From Bradyrhizobium liaoningense (lineage in GTDB: Bacteria > Pseudomonadota > Alphaproteobacteria > Rhizobiales > Xanthobacteraceae): DNA of 64,000 nt. The notes under the pieces were generated by a model. It was not told the origin of the DNA. It saw only the letters and a list, made by a program, of their open reading frames with translations, and searched no databases. Below are positions 41,690 to 50,898 of the stretch, in pieces; within the stretch, counting starts at the first letter, position 1, and every line of letters starts with the position of its first letter. The DNA lies in the NCBI RefSeq assembly GCF_018130785.1, contig NZ_JAFCJT010000027.1:1-64000 (forward strand). The letters are read 5' to 3'. The translations under genes were made by a program, and so were the position numbers.

Positions 41690-42229
41690 ATGACTTTTGA
41701 CCACGATCTGAAGGCGAGCGTCCGCACCATCGTCGACTATCCCAAGCCTGGGATCATGTTCCGCGACATCACGACCTTGCTCGCGGATGCGCGTGCGTTC
41801 CGCCGTGCGGTCGACGAGCTGGTCAATCCCTGGGCCGGCAACAAGATCGACAAGGTCGCCGGCATGGAAGCGCGCGGCTTCATCATCGGCGGCGCGGTGG
41901 CGCACCAGCTCTCCGCCGGCTTCGTGCCGATCCGCAAGAAAGGCAAGCTGCCGCACACCACCGTGCGCATCGCTTACTCTCTCGAATATGGCATCGACGA
42001 GATGGAGATGCATGTCGACGCGATCCGCCCCGGCGAGCGGGTGATCCTGGTTGACGATCTCATCGCCACCGGCGGCACTGCGGAAGGTGCGGTGAAGCTG
42101 CTGCGCCAGATCGGCGCCAATGTGGTCGCCGCCTGCTTCATCGTCGATCTGCCCGATCTCGGCGGTGCCGCCAAGCTGCGCGCCATGGACGTGCCGGTGC
42201 GCACGCTGACGACGTTCGAGGGGCACTGA
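41690..42229 (+). CDS. apt: Adenine phosphoribosyltransferase
   Basis: The 179-residue enzyme salvages adenine to AMP with PRPP. The N-terminal FRDITTLLADARAFR, the flexible-loop RKKGKLPHTT (about residues 83-92), and the PRPP-binding VILVDDLIATGGTAEGA (about 118-134) with its acidic pair are intact. Length is typical (about 170-180 residues). It follows trpE(G) with a 9-base gap. A hairpin (GGCGATC-GTCA-GATCGCC, 42246-42263) lies in the short gap before the convergent GIY-YIG gene. Confidence 0.94.
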   Translation: MTFDHDLKASVRTIVDYPKPGIMFRDITTLLADARAFRRAVDELVNPWAGNKIDKVAGMEARGFIIGGAVAHQLSAGFVPIRKKGKLPHTTVRIAYSLEYGIDEMEMHVDAIRPGERVILVDDLIATGGTAEGAVKLLRQIGANVVAACFIVDLPDLGGAAKLRAMDVPVRTLTTFEGH

Positions 42230-42253
42230 GCCGCGTCGGCGCCCCGGCGATCG

Positions 42254-42586
42254 TCAGATCGCCTCGGCCTTCAATGCCGACCGCCAATGCAGCATGCGCT
42301 CCTTCAAGAGCGCATTCCTGACGTAGTCCGTCTCCTCATCTTCCAGACGCTCGCATTCGCCGAACGTCAGGCCCGCCTCGCCATGCGCGTTCCAGGCGGC
42401 CTGGAGGGCGCGGCAGGTGTGGCTGCCCTGGCGCAGCGAGAACCAGATGCGGTTCTGGATGGTCTCCAGGTTCGGCGCCTGGCCGACCCAGGCCTCGCCG
42501 GAGGCCGCGCAGCGGACGACGAAGATGCCCGCAATGGTCTTCCGCTCCTTGTAGGCGGCGACGGCTGCCTTCCGGTCGATGCTCAC
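42254..42586 (-). CDS. GIY-YIG-like nuclease-family protein
   Basis: The 110-residue protein resembles the small GIY-YIG family: AGIFVVRC as the first strand with a GIY-like G-I-F, VGQAPNLETIQNRIWFSLRQG in the following helix with an Arg, then LQAAWNAHGEAGLTFGECERLE. The tyrosines of the canonical GIY and YIG are replaced by F, V and G-Q, so catalysis is doubtful. It could be a DNA-binding or inactive variant. The stop lies in the hairpin shared with apt. No partner is evident. Confidence 0.65.
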   Translation of the reverse strand: MSIDRKAAVAAYKERKTIAGIFVVRCAASGEAWVGQAPNLETIQNRIWFSLRQGSHTCRALQAAWNAHGEAGLTFGECERLEDEETDYVRNALLKERMLHWRSALKAEAI

Positions 42587-42679
42587 GGGGGTGGGACCTT
42601 GCTGAGGGGGATACCGATGTCCGCCTCGATAGATCCGGTCGGGCTCGCAGTCAATATTGTCCGGGTAAAAATTATCGCC

Positions 42680-43348
42680 TCAGGACCGCTGCAGGATCAG
42701 GCTGAGCTCGAGCTCGCGGAAGGCGAGGTAGTTCCGCCGGGTCCACTGGTGCAGCTCGGTGGAGGCGTCCTTTTCCTGGCGCAGATAGCCGGTGAAGGAG
42801 AAGTTCAGCCGGTCGATATAGGTTTTCAGGAAGCCGGGCAGCGCGGGCAGGCGGAACAACCGGCCGCCGGCCATCGCCGCCGGCAACTCGCCGCGGACGA
42901 CGTATTCGTTGTCGACCGTGATCAGGTTCACGCGCGGGATTTGATCGCGCAGCATCTCATGGGCGCGGGCCGAGACGCGGTCGGTGTCGGCGAGGAACAT
43001 GATCATCGGCGCGACATGCCGGCGTGCCGCCTCCTTGAGCAGGCCGATCTCGTCGGTCATCTTGAAGAACTCGTCGAAGGCGTGGAAGCCGAGGTCGATG
43101 ACCTTGGCAAGCCCGTCGTCGACGATGACGCGGTCCATCAGCTGCATCTTGCCGTAGGTGTCGATCACGTCGGCGGTCTCGGTGATCTTTGGCAGATAGT
43201 CGAGCAGCGACGGCTCCTTCAGATTGACGTCGAAGGCCGTGACGTTGCCGTTCTTGAGCAACAGGAACTCGCTCAACAGCCGCGCCAGCAGGGTCTTGCC
43301 GACCTGCGGGCGGGGCGAGCAGATGATGTAGACGGGCGTTGCGGACAT
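42680..43348 (-). CDS. ParA/MinD-like ATPase, variant Walker A
   Basis: The 222-residue protein has an SIMIBI-type P-loop, SPRPQVGKTLLARL (residues 11-24, Lys18), in which the usual signature lysine at position 13 of KGGVGKT is Arg. A second motif DVNLKEPSLLDYL (about 40-52) and helical regions follow. It lacks long coiled coils or membrane helices. It follows another ParA-like gene (62-base gap) in the same orientation, so the two may form a complex. ATPase activity is uncertain without the signature lysine. Function is unknown. A MipZ-like or membrane-positioning role is speculative. Confidence 0.7.
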   Translation of the reverse strand: MSATPVYIICSPRPQVGKTLLARLLSEFLLLKNGNVTAFDVNLKEPSLLDYLPKITETADVIDTYGKMQLMDRVIVDDGLAKVIDLGFHAFDEFFKMTDEIGLLKEAARRHVAPMIMFLADTDRVSARAHEMLRDQIPRVNLITVDNEYVVRGELPAAMAGGRLFRLPALPGFLKTYIDRLNFSFTGYLRQEKDASTELHQWTRRNYLAFRELELSLILQRS

Positions 43349-43410
43349 TGCGAACTATTATCTGAGCGGACTTGTCGCTCAATCCAGCCGTATCCGCCCG
43401 GGGTCCGCAA

Positions 43411-44163
43411 CTATTTTTCGCTGCTGCGGGTGGCGGGCTTCGAACCGACGATGTCGGTCAGCCGGATCCGGTCGAACTCGCTCCAGACATTCGCCAGCCA
43501 GTGCCGGACATAGCCGCGCAGCACGAACGAATAGTTCGCGGCCTCGTCGTTGATGCCCTTGTTGGCGACGAATTTCAGGAACGGGACGGAGGATACCTCG
43601 ACCTGTTCATAGGCCATTTCGTTGAGCTTGGGGATGGTCAGCTCGGTCGCGTCCTTGATGCGGTGGAAATAGGAATTGTAGGTCGACTGGTCCCATTGGA
43701 AGAACTGGGTGTCGTTGATGAAGTTCTTCACCAGGAAATATTTTGCGCCGCCCATGAAGCCCGCGGTCTCGGCGATCTCGTCCAGCGAGGCGATCGAGGG
43801 GCCGAGGATATGGAACACCGCGAAGGTGATCTGGCCGGCCTTCGCGGCGTCGAGGAAGCCGATGTCGCGGAGCGAAGCCAATGCCGGCGAGAGCAGGCCG
43901 GCGCGGACGTCGATCACGGTCACCGACGGGCTCGCCGCGTTGAGCGTGTCGAAAATCTTCATCTGATCGGCCGTCGTCATCATGTCGACGATCTCGGTGA
44001 TCTCGGGGTGGAAGCGCTTCAGGGTTCCGCGCGGCGACTCCGTGTCGAAGGCGCGTGTCGGTACGTTGTTGGCGGAAAAATAATCGAGCAAGGTGCGGGA
44101 CACCGTGGTCTTGCCCACTCCGCCCTTGTCCGCGCCCACCACAACCACTGCCGGCTTTGCCAT
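43411..44163 (-). CDS. ParA/MinD-like ATPase, canonical Walker A
   Basis: The 250-residue ATPase has a canonical deviant Walker A: VVVGADKGGVGKTTVSRTL (Lys13 and Lys18), and D-T-E-S-P-R-G-T as motif around residue 40. The C-terminal half (YVRHWLANVWSEFDRIRL) is variable. It lacks the partner parB or minE nearby. Instead it stands upstream of a second ParA-like gene, and behind an M48/LemA pair. Such orphan ParA-like ATPases position proteins or membrane complexes. The gene is followed (43410-43349) by a short spacer. Promoter elements lie in the 206-base gap upstream. Confidence 0.78.
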   Translation of the reverse strand: MAKPAVVVVGADKGGVGKTTVSRTLLDYFSANNVPTRAFDTESPRGTLKRFHPEITEIVDMMTTADQMKIFDTLNAASPSVTVIDVRAGLLSPALASLRDIGFLDAAKAGQITFAVFHILGPSIASLDEIAETAGFMGGAKYFLVKNFINDTQFFQWDQSTYNSYFHRIKDATELTIPKLNEMAYEQVEVSSVPFLKFVANKGINDEAANYSFVLRGYVRHWLANVWSEFDRIRLTDIVGSKPATRSSEK

Positions 44164-44184
44164 TGCTGTCCCCTAACGCGCCCT

Positions 44185-44242
44185 CCGATTGCGAGGTCGC
44201 AATCGGCCGGGCCCCAAATCGATGTCCCAAGGATGTCCCAAG
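44185..44242. promoter_or_regulatory. Palindrome and tandem 11-base repeat upstream of the ParA-like genes
   Basis: CCGATTGCGA-GG-TCGCAATCGG (44185-44206) is a perfect dyad. Directly after it, GATGTCCCAAG occurs twice in tandem (44221-44231, 44232-44242). Both lie upstream of the 44163 start and could be an operator or the basis of regulated expression. Confidence 0.5.
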
Positions 44243-44369
44243 TCTGCTGTTGGGCGCGAACATGGCAGAAACAAGGGAGAATTCAAATCCTCGGCCTCTG
44301 GTTGTGGCAATTTCCGAGGTTTTTCCCAATCGCAACGCAACCCTTCGCAAGTCGCTTAAAATCCCACCC

Positions 44370-45572
44370 TTAACGACGGCCCCATGGACCCATCGGGTTG
44401 CCGGCTGCAGTTCCGGAGGGGGCGGGCACGGGCGGCGGACTGGCCGGGCCGCTTGCATCCCCCCAGGGCCCCTGGCGCAACGGCGACGGGCCGTCCTGCC
44501 GCTCCACCTGTGCCTCAGGCTCGTTCGCCTCGTCGGGCGGTGGCAGCGGGCCGGGATCATGGCCGCCCGCGAACTTGACCAGCGCGTCGACCCGGGACTG
44601 CACCGAGGGATGGGTCGCGAACAAATCGGCAAAGCCCTCGCGCGGATTGTCGACGCAGAGCTCCATTACCGCCGAGGTGGCGCCCGGCAGCTCGCCGCGG
44701 TTCTCGATCTTGCGCAGCGCCGAGATCATGGCGTCTGGATCTTTCGTCAGCTCGACCGAGCCAGCGTCGGCGAGATATTCGCGCGAACGCGACAGCGCGA
44801 GCTTCACCACCTGCGACACCAGCCACGCCACCACGATCAGCACGACCGCGATGATGATCACGATCACCGCACCTCCGCCGGAGCTCTTGCCGTCGCTTGA
44901 CGACGAGGACGATCGCGACGATGAGGACGAGCCCGACGACCACGAGCCGCCGGAGCCGGAGCTCCAGCTGAAATTCGTGAACAGGCGGAAGAACAATTCG
45001 CCGAAGAAGCCGACCACGCCGGCAATGATGACGGCGACGACCATGAGCTGCACGTCGCCGTTCTTGATGTGGGTCAGCTCGTGGCCCAGCACCGCCTCGG
45101 TCTCCTTGTCGTTCAGCGCATTGAGGAGACCCGTGGTCACGGTGATCGAATATTGCCGCGGATTGAGGCCGGTTGCGAATGCGTTCAGCGCCGGGCTCTC
45201 CATGATCTTCAGCTTCGGCATGGTGATGCCGCGCGAGATGCAGAGGTTTTCGAGCAGATTGTAGAGCCGCGGCTCCTCCTGCCGGGTAACGTCATGGCCG
45301 CCGGTCACGGCGTCGATCATCGACTGGTGGAAGAAATAGGCGATCACGATCCAGACGGCCGCCGCGATCGTCGCGAAGGGAGCGGCTTTGAGCAGGTCGG
45401 CGAAGGCGCGGCTCAGATAGTAGGCGACGGTTTCATTGCCGTTGAGGACGACTTCGGCGACCAGCGCGCCGGCATAGACCAGCACGTAAACCAGCGCGAA
45501 CAGGCCGGCGAGCAGCACCATCGAACGAAACTTGTTCGAGGCGATGTGCGTGTAGAGACCATACGCGGCCAT
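44370..45572 (-). CDS. M48 family metalloprotease with serine-rich insert
   Basis: The 400-residue protein resembles HtpX/M48 peptidases. Two membrane helices lie near residues 19-40 and 65-82, the zinc site is HELTH (164-168) with third ligand near Glu265 (SREYLADA), and a further membrane region lies at about 175-195 and 236-256. Between the latter two helices is a low-complexity block (about 202-234) of mostly Ser and Gly, unusual for the family. The C-terminal tail is rich in Pro, Gly and Glu. It likely cleaves misfolded membrane proteins. The LemA gene is 32 bases upstream in the same orientation. Confidence 0.87.
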   Translation of the reverse strand: MAAYGLYTHIASNKFRSMVLLAGLFALVYVLVYAGALVAEVVLNGNETVAYYLSRAFADLLKAAPFATIAAAVWIVIAYFFHQSMIDAVTGGHDVTRQEEPRLYNLLENLCISRGITMPKLKIMESPALNAFATGLNPRQYSITVTTGLLNALNDKETEAVLGHELTHIKNGDVQLMVVAVIIAGVVGFFGELFFRLFTNFSWSSGSGGSWSSGSSSSSRSSSSSSDGKSSGGGAVIVIIIAVVLIVVAWLVSQVVKLALSRSREYLADAGSVELTKDPDAMISALRKIENRGELPGATSAVMELCVDNPREGFADLFATHPSVQSRVDALVKFAGGHDPGPLPPPDEANEPEAQVERQDGPSPLRQGPWGDASGPASPPPVPAPSGTAAGNPMGPWGRR

Positions 45573-45604
45573 GACGCGATGCCCTGCCGGCCTATCGGCT
45601 CAAA

Positions 45605-46165
45605 TCAGAACTTCACCTGCGGCGCCGCCTCGACCTCGGTGCGGCTGGCGCCGAGATCGAAGAAATCCTTCTTGGTGAAGCCGAACATGCCGGCGAACAG
45701 GGCTGCGGGCATCTGCTGGATGCCGGTGTTGTATTCCTGGACCGCGTTGTTGAAGAAGCGGCGGCTCGCCGCAATCTTGTTCTCGAGGTCGGAGAGCTCG
45801 CTGGCGAGCTGCTGGAAATTGGCGTTGGCCTTGAGGTCCGGATAGGCCTCCGACAGCGCGATCAGCCGGCCGAGCGCGCCGGAGAGCTGGTTCTCGGCGG
45901 CGGACACCTGCGCCGGTCCCTGCGCGGACATCGCCGAGTTGCGCGCCTTGATGACGTCGTCGAGCGTGCCGCGCTCATGCGAAGCATAGCCCTTCACCGT
46001 CTCGACCAGGTTCGGGATCAGGTCGTGGCGCTGCTTGAGCTGCACGTCGATATCGGCAAAGGCCTGGCCGACGCGCTGGCCCAGCGCCACCAGCCGGTTG
46101 TAGGCGCTGAACGCCAGGAACACGAGGACGACGATGACGCCGAGGACGATCCAGCCGGTCGACAT
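45605..46165 (-). CDS. LemA family protein
   Basis: The 186-residue LemA protein has one N-terminal membrane helix (about residues 4-24), then a helical cytoplasmic or periplasmic domain with QRHDLIPNLVETVKGYASHE, the SEAYPDLKANANFQQLASELSD-type region, and ARRFFNNAVQEYNTGIQ-like repeats. LemA is associated with M48-type metalloproteases, and the neighbour here is such a protease, so the pair likely work together. ATG 46165 follows AGGAG. The role may be scaffolding or membrane homeostasis. Confidence 0.93.
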   Translation of the reverse strand: MSTGWIVLGVIVVLVFLAFSAYNRLVALGQRVGQAFADIDVQLKQRHDLIPNLVETVKGYASHERGTLDDVIKARNSAMSAQGPAQVSAAENQLSGALGRLIALSEAYPDLKANANFQQLASELSDLENKIAASRRFFNNAVQEYNTGIQQMPAALFAGMFGFTKKDFFDLGASRTEVEAAPQVKF

Positions 46166-46301
46166 GGAGAACTCCTGAAGGGGAAAGAAGGCGGGCGCAG
46201 CCTAGACCAAATTGGCGCAGGATGAGAGCCCGGCGCAGAGGGAGGTAAGACTTGGTCGAATGAGGAACCATCCGAGTTCAAGGCAAAAGCGCCCGACGAA
46301 G

Positions 46302-47282
46302 TTAACTTTCGGCAATGACCGCGTCGCCCCAGCGCCAGCGCCGGGCGTTTGCATAGGCGGCCTTGTCGCGCCGCGGGACCTTGATGATCGCGAGGTTCTC
46401 TTCCGTGCAGAGCTTTGCGCTTATCTCGGCCTTGCCGACATCCGGCGGCGCCAGCACGCGCGCGGCCCGTGTTGCTGGCGCTGTTCGGGTCAGGGCGACG
46501 TAAATAAAACGTTCGTCCTCGAACGGCACCTCAGCGCCCTTGATCTGCCGGTGCGCCTGGGAGCGCGGCAGGCGCTGGTTGAAATGGCACCAGTCGGACG
46601 CCGCGAGCGGGCAGGGCTTTTCATGCGGGCAGGGCGCGGCGACGTAGGCACCTAGCGCGATCAATTGCTGACGCAGCGCGAGGATGCGGGCGTATCCCGC
46701 CGGCGTGCCGGGCTCGATCACGACCAGGGCGTGACGTGCTTTGGCCCACATCGCCTCCGTGAGCCTGCGCTGATCGGCCTCGCTGAGCTCGCCGATGATG
46801 TAGCTGGCTACGACGAGATCGGCTTGCGAGACCTCGGCGAGGTTGCCGCCGGCATCGCCGGGCAGATAGCGGCACTCCGCCAGTCGCGTGCTGTCGCGCG
46901 CCAGCTCAAGCGCGAGCCGGCTCAGCGTGGCGTTGGCGTCGAGCAGTGTAAAATCCTGCAGCGACGGAAACGCCTCCGCTGCGGCCCAGCTCGCGGTGCC
47001 CGGACCTGCACCAACATCGAGCAATGTTTCCGGGGCGAACTCAGGTACGATTTCGGTCAGCGCATTCAGGCTTGCGGCAACGGCCGCATAGGTCGCCGGC
47101 ATCCGCGCGAGTGCATAGGCAAGCGCATCGGCTTCCGACTTGATCGTGCCGGAGCCGCCGCCGGCACGGTAGGTGGTCGAGATTTTCTGCGACCGCTGTG
47201 CTGCGTCGGTGCGCGAAAAGCCCTGGAGCTTGCCGTCGAGGGCTGCTCTCAGTTCAGGGGGGAGTGTGGGAGCGATCATCAT
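46302..47282 (-). CDS. Rsm22-type small-ribosomal-subunit methyltransferase-like protein
   Basis: The 326-residue protein has an AdoMet fold with LLDVGAGPGTASWAAAEAFP (about residues 87-106), and a cysteine-rich region PCPHEKPCPLAASDWCHFNQRLPR (about 215-240) that resembles the Rsm22/METTL17 family. That family assists assembly of the small ribosomal subunit. Methyltransferase activity is not proven. The gene is transcribed with LemA in the opposite half of the operon, 136 bases away from it. Starts are MMIAP (47282 or 47279), both plausible. Confidence 0.85.
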   Translation of the reverse strand: MMIAPTLPPELRAALDGKLQGFSRTDAAQRSQKISTTYRAGGGSGTIKSEADALAYALARMPATYAAVAASLNALTEIVPEFAPETLLDVGAGPGTASWAAAEAFPSLQDFTLLDANATLSRLALELARDSTRLAECRYLPGDAGGNLAEVSQADLVVASYIIGELSEADQRRLTEAMWAKARHALVVIEPGTPAGYARILALRQQLIALGAYVAAPCPHEKPCPLAASDWCHFNQRLPRSQAHRQIKGAEVPFEDERFIYVALTRTAPATRAARVLAPPDVGKAEISAKLCTEENLAIIKVPRRDKAAYANARRWRWGDAVIAES

Positions 47283-47411
47283 CCGCGGTCATACCCCGCG
47301 AAGGCGGGGCATCCAGTACTCCGAGATAGCGCCGTCAAACCGAGAGGTCACCGCGTACTGGATCATCCGCTCCAGCGCGCAATTTGCGCACAAGGCGGAT
47401 GATGACGTCAA
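47283..47411. repeat. Intergenic inverted repeat with hairpins
   Basis: CCCCGCGAAGGCGGGG (47294-47309) is a self-hairpin, and ATCCAGTAC (47311-47319) pairs with GTACTGGAT (47355-47363). The unit matches a short dispersed repeat style. It occupies the space between the Rsm22 start and the smc stop. Confidence 0.65.
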
Positions 47412-47433
47412 TGGGTGTGGCGCGACCGCTGCC

Positions 47434-50400
47434 TCACGCCACGTTCTGGTCGAGAATGTCCACCGCCTCGGCCAGGCTCACCGACACCAGTTGCGAGACA
47501 CCGCGCTCGGCCATGGTGACGCCGAACAGACGGTTCATCCGCGCCATCGTGATCGGGTTGTGCGTGATGATGATGAAGCGCGTGTCGGTCGAGCCGGTCA
47601 TTTCGTGCAGAAGGTTGCAGTAGCGTTCGACGTTGTGGTCGTCGAGCGGCGCGTCGACTTCGTCCAGCACGCAGATCGGCGACGGGTTGGTGAGGAACAC
47701 CGCGAAGATCAGCGCCATCGCGGTCAGCGCCTGCTCGCCGCCCGAGAGCAGCGACAGCGTCTGCGGCTTCTTGCCCGGGGGCTTGGCGATGATTTCGAGA
47801 CCGGCTTCCAGCGGGTCGTCGCTCTCGATCAAATGCAGCGCGGCCTCGCCGCCGCCGAACAGCTCGACGAACAGGCGCTTGAAGTGGTTGTTCACGACCT
47901 CGAACGAGGTCAGCAGCCGCTCGCGCGCTTCCTTGTTGAGGCTCTGGATGCCCTGGCGCAGCCGCTTGATGGCTTCAACGAGGTCATCGCGCTCGGTGAC
48001 GAGGCCGGTGTGCTGGGTCTCGACCTCGCGCAGCTCTTCCTCGGCGCGCAGATTCACTGCGCCGAGGCGCTCGCGGTCGCGGCGCATCTTTTCGAGGTCT
48101 TCCTCGATGTCGTGCAGCGGCGGCAGCTCCGCGTCGGGCTCGATCTCGGCGAGGCCGGCAACGGCCTGCGGCTCGACTTCGAGCATGTCGCGAATCTCGC
48201 GCTCGATGTCCTCGAGCCGGCGCCGCGAACCTTCCATGCGCTCCTCGGCGCGGGCGGTGGCCTCGCGCGAGCTCGAGAGCGCTTCGAGGGTCAATTTCGC
48301 GACGCGATCGGTTTCGGCCATCGCGGTCTCGGCCGAGGCGAGCGCATCGGCGGCCATGCGGCGGTCGTTTTCAGCGTATTCGATCTCGGTGATCAGCGCG
48401 CTGCGCTTCTCGGCGAACACTTGCGGTGCGTTTTCGAGATCGCTGCGCTCGATCGAGACCTCGGTGATGCGGGTCTGGATGGTGTCGATGTGAGAGGCCG
48501 CGCTTTCCTTGCGGTTCTGCCACTCGGTGCGCTCAGCGAGGATCGCCTGCACGCGGCGGTCGGCAAGCTCGGCCTCGCGCGCCAGCGCCTGCGCCTCGGC
48601 GCGGACCTGCGCGGCCATGCGGCGATGGCCTTCGATGTCGCTGCGGACGGCGGCGAGACGGGTCTCGGTGTCCTCGCTCGACGGCAGCTCGGTGATGCCG
48701 GCCTCGGCATATTCGTAGGCGGCCTCGGCCTCGGCACGGTCGGCGGCGAGACGGCTGTGCGCCTCCGACAGCGTCGCCTTGCGCGCGGCGCGGCGGCTGA
48801 TCTCGCGCTCGGCCGTGGCATGGCGCTCACGCGCGACGTTCAGCTCGCGCTGGGCGGCGCGCCAGGCTTCGCGCGAAGCGCCTTCCGTGCTGGCGGCCAT
48901 CTGCAGCTCGGACTCGGCATTCTCCAGCGCCTGACGCTTGATCTGCGCGTCGATGCGGGCCTGCTCCAGCTCGTTCTCGATGTCGACGAGGCGGGCGCGT
49001 TCGGCAAGGCGCCGAGCCGCGCCGGTCGGGGCGTGGGCTGCGGCGACAAAGCCGTCCCAGCGCCAGACATCGCCTTCGGGCGAGACCAGCCGCTGGCCGG
49101 TCTTGAGCTGCGATACCAGCTCGGCACCTCGCTCGCGCGGCACCACGCCGATCTGCGCGAGGCGGCGCGCCAGCTCCGCGGGCGCCTGAACGTGGCTCGC
49201 GAGCGGCACGACGCCCTCGGGCAGCTCCGGATCGCCGTCGGTGACGCCGGCATTGGTCCAGCGCATCGGTGCGGACGGATCGACCGGCGCGTCGAGATCG
49301 TCGCCGAGCGCGGCGCCGATCGCCTTCTCAAAACCCTTATCGACGGTGATACCGTCGATGATCGGCGGCCACAGGTTCTTGGTCTCGCCGTTGACGATCT
49401 TGGAGATCGTGCGCGCTTCTGTATCGAGACGCTGCACGCGCTTGTCGGCTTCGACCAGCGGCGAGCGCGAGGATTCCAGTGTCTGGCGCGCGGCAACGTG
49501 CGCGGCTTCGCTCGCCTGCGCGGCGGCTTCCGAAGCAGCAAGGGTCTGCTCCGCGGTCTCGACCGTTGCGGTCAGCTCGTCGAGATCGCCGAAGCCACCG
49601 GTTTCGTCGGCGAGCTTCTGCTCCTCGGCCGCGACATTCGAAATCTCCTGGTCGAGCCGGGCGAGCTTGTCGCGGTGGGTGCGGACGTTGGCCTCGAGCT
49701 GGTTGCGCTTGGCGGTGAGGTCGGCGAGCGCGGTGGTGAGCTCGGCGAATTGCTGCTCGGTTTCGGTCAGCACCGCCTCGGCTTCGCCGACGCGCTCGTC
49801 GACGCCGGAGCGCTTCTCGACCCGCGACTTGATCTCTTCCTTCAACTCGGCATCTTCGGTGTCGAGCCGCTGCAGCGCGACGTCGGCGTCCATGGTCTGC
49901 TGCTGGGCGCGCGAGATGTCGCCTTCGAACTGGGCGAGGCGGCGCTCGAGCTCGGCAACGCGCTCCTTGGCGCGCTCTTCCTCGCGGTCGAGCAGCTCGC
50001 GGGCATTGGTCAGGCGCTGCAGCCCGGCCGCGGCGCGCGCTTCGGCATCGCGCAGCGCCGGCATTTCGGCAGCGCGGATCGCCTGGATGCGGGCGGCTTC
50101 GGCCTGGTGCTGGGTGCGCTCGGCCATCTCGCGCACGGCGAGATCATGGGTCTGGCCGGATTCGTTGACGTCGGCATGCGCGCCGATCCAGCGCAGGTGG
50201 AACAGCGTGGCTTCGGCCTTGCGGACCTTGGCCGCGACCTCGCGATAGCGCACGGCCTGACGGGCCTGCTTCTTCAGGCCTTCCATCTGGCCGGAGAGCT
50301 GGCCGATCACGTCCTCGACGCGGGTGAGGTTGGTTTCGGCGGCCTTCAGCCGCAGCTCGGCCTCGTGGCGGCGGGCGTGCAGGCCTGCGACGCCGGCAGC

Positions 50401-50898
50401 ATCTTCCAGCACACGGCGGCGCTGCTCGGGCTTGGCCTGGATGATCTCGCCGATCTTGCCCTGGTGGACGAGCGCCGGCGAGCGCGCGCCGGTGGCGGCG
50501 TCCGCGAACAGGATCTGCACGTCGCGGGCGCGGACGTCGCGGCCGTTGATGCGATAGACCGAGCCCGCTTCACGCTCGATGCGGCGGGAGATTTCGAGAA
50601 GCTGGCTGTCGTTCATCGCCGCCGGCGCGGTGCGATCGGTGTTGTCGATCGTCATCGTCACTTCGGCGTGGTTGCGCGCGGGACGGTTGCCGGAGCCGGC
50701 GAAGATCACCGCGTCCATGTCCGCAGCGCGCAGCGATTTGTACGAGGTCTCACCCATCGCCCAGCGCAGCGCTTCGACGAGATTCGACTTGCCGCAGCCG
50801 TTGGGTCCGACCACACCGGTCAGGCCGGGCTCGATGACGAAGTCCGTTGCTTCAACGAAGGACTTGAAGCCGTGAAGGCGCAGGCGGGTGATTTTCAT
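47434..50898 (-). CDS. smc: Chromosome segregation protein SMC
   Basis: This 1154-residue SMC ATPase has all its parts. The N-terminal ATPase half has the Walker A GPNGCGKSNLVEALRWAMGE near residue 31, and long coiled coils follow from about 170 to 500 and 660 to 1000 (heptad-rich Glu/Gln/Lys). A hinge lies near 500-650 (the GPE-like GVV segments). The C-terminal half has the ABC signature LSGGEQALTAMALIF and Walker B CVLDEVDAPLDD. SMC condenses DNA with ScpA/ScpB. I placed the start at ATG 50898, the third residue of the longer frame, because only GTG and CTT precede it. Confidence 0.97.
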   Translation of the reverse strand: MKITRLRLHGFKSFVEATDFVIEPGLTGVVGPNGCGKSNLVEALRWAMGETSYKSLRAADMDAVIFAGSGNRPARNHAEVTMTIDNTDRTAPAAMNDSQLLEISRRIEREAGSVYRINGRDVRARDVQILFADAATGARSPALVHQGKIGEIIQAKPEQRRRVLEDAAGVAGLHARRHEAELRLKAAETNLTRVEDVIGQLSGQMEGLKKQARQAVRYREVAAKVRKAEATLFHLRWIGAHADVNESGQTHDLAVREMAERTQHQAEAARIQAIRAAEMPALRDAEARAAAGLQRLTNARELLDREEERAKERVAELERRLAQFEGDISRAQQQTMDADVALQRLDTEDAELKEEIKSRVEKRSGVDERVGEAEAVLTETEQQFAELTTALADLTAKRNQLEANVRTHRDKLARLDQEISNVAAEEQKLADETGGFGDLDELTATVETAEQTLAASEAAAQASEAAHVAARQTLESSRSPLVEADKRVQRLDTEARTISKIVNGETKNLWPPIIDGITVDKGFEKAIGAALGDDLDAPVDPSAPMRWTNAGVTDGDPELPEGVVPLASHVQAPAELARRLAQIGVVPRERGAELVSQLKTGQRLVSPEGDVWRWDGFVAAAHAPTGAARRLAERARLVDIENELEQARIDAQIKRQALENAESELQMAASTEGASREAWRAAQRELNVARERHATAEREISRRAARKATLSEAHSRLAADRAEAEAAYEYAEAGITELPSSEDTETRLAAVRSDIEGHRRMAAQVRAEAQALAREAELADRRVQAILAERTEWQNRKESAASHIDTIQTRITEVSIERSDLENAPQVFAEKRSALITEIEYAENDRRMAADALASAETAMAETDRVAKLTLEALSSSREATARAEERMEGSRRRLEDIEREIRDMLEVEPQAVAGLAEIEPDAELPPLHDIEEDLEKMRRDRERLGAVNLRAEEELREVETQHTGLVTERDDLVEAIKRLRQGIQSLNKEARERLLTSFEVVNNHFKRLFVELFGGGEAALHLIESDDPLEAGLEIIAKPPGKKPQTLSLLSGGEQALTAMALIFAVFLTNPSPICVLDEVDAPLDDHNVERYCNLLHEMTGSTDTRFIIITHNPITMARMNRLFGVTMAERGVSQLVSVSLAEAVDILDQNVA

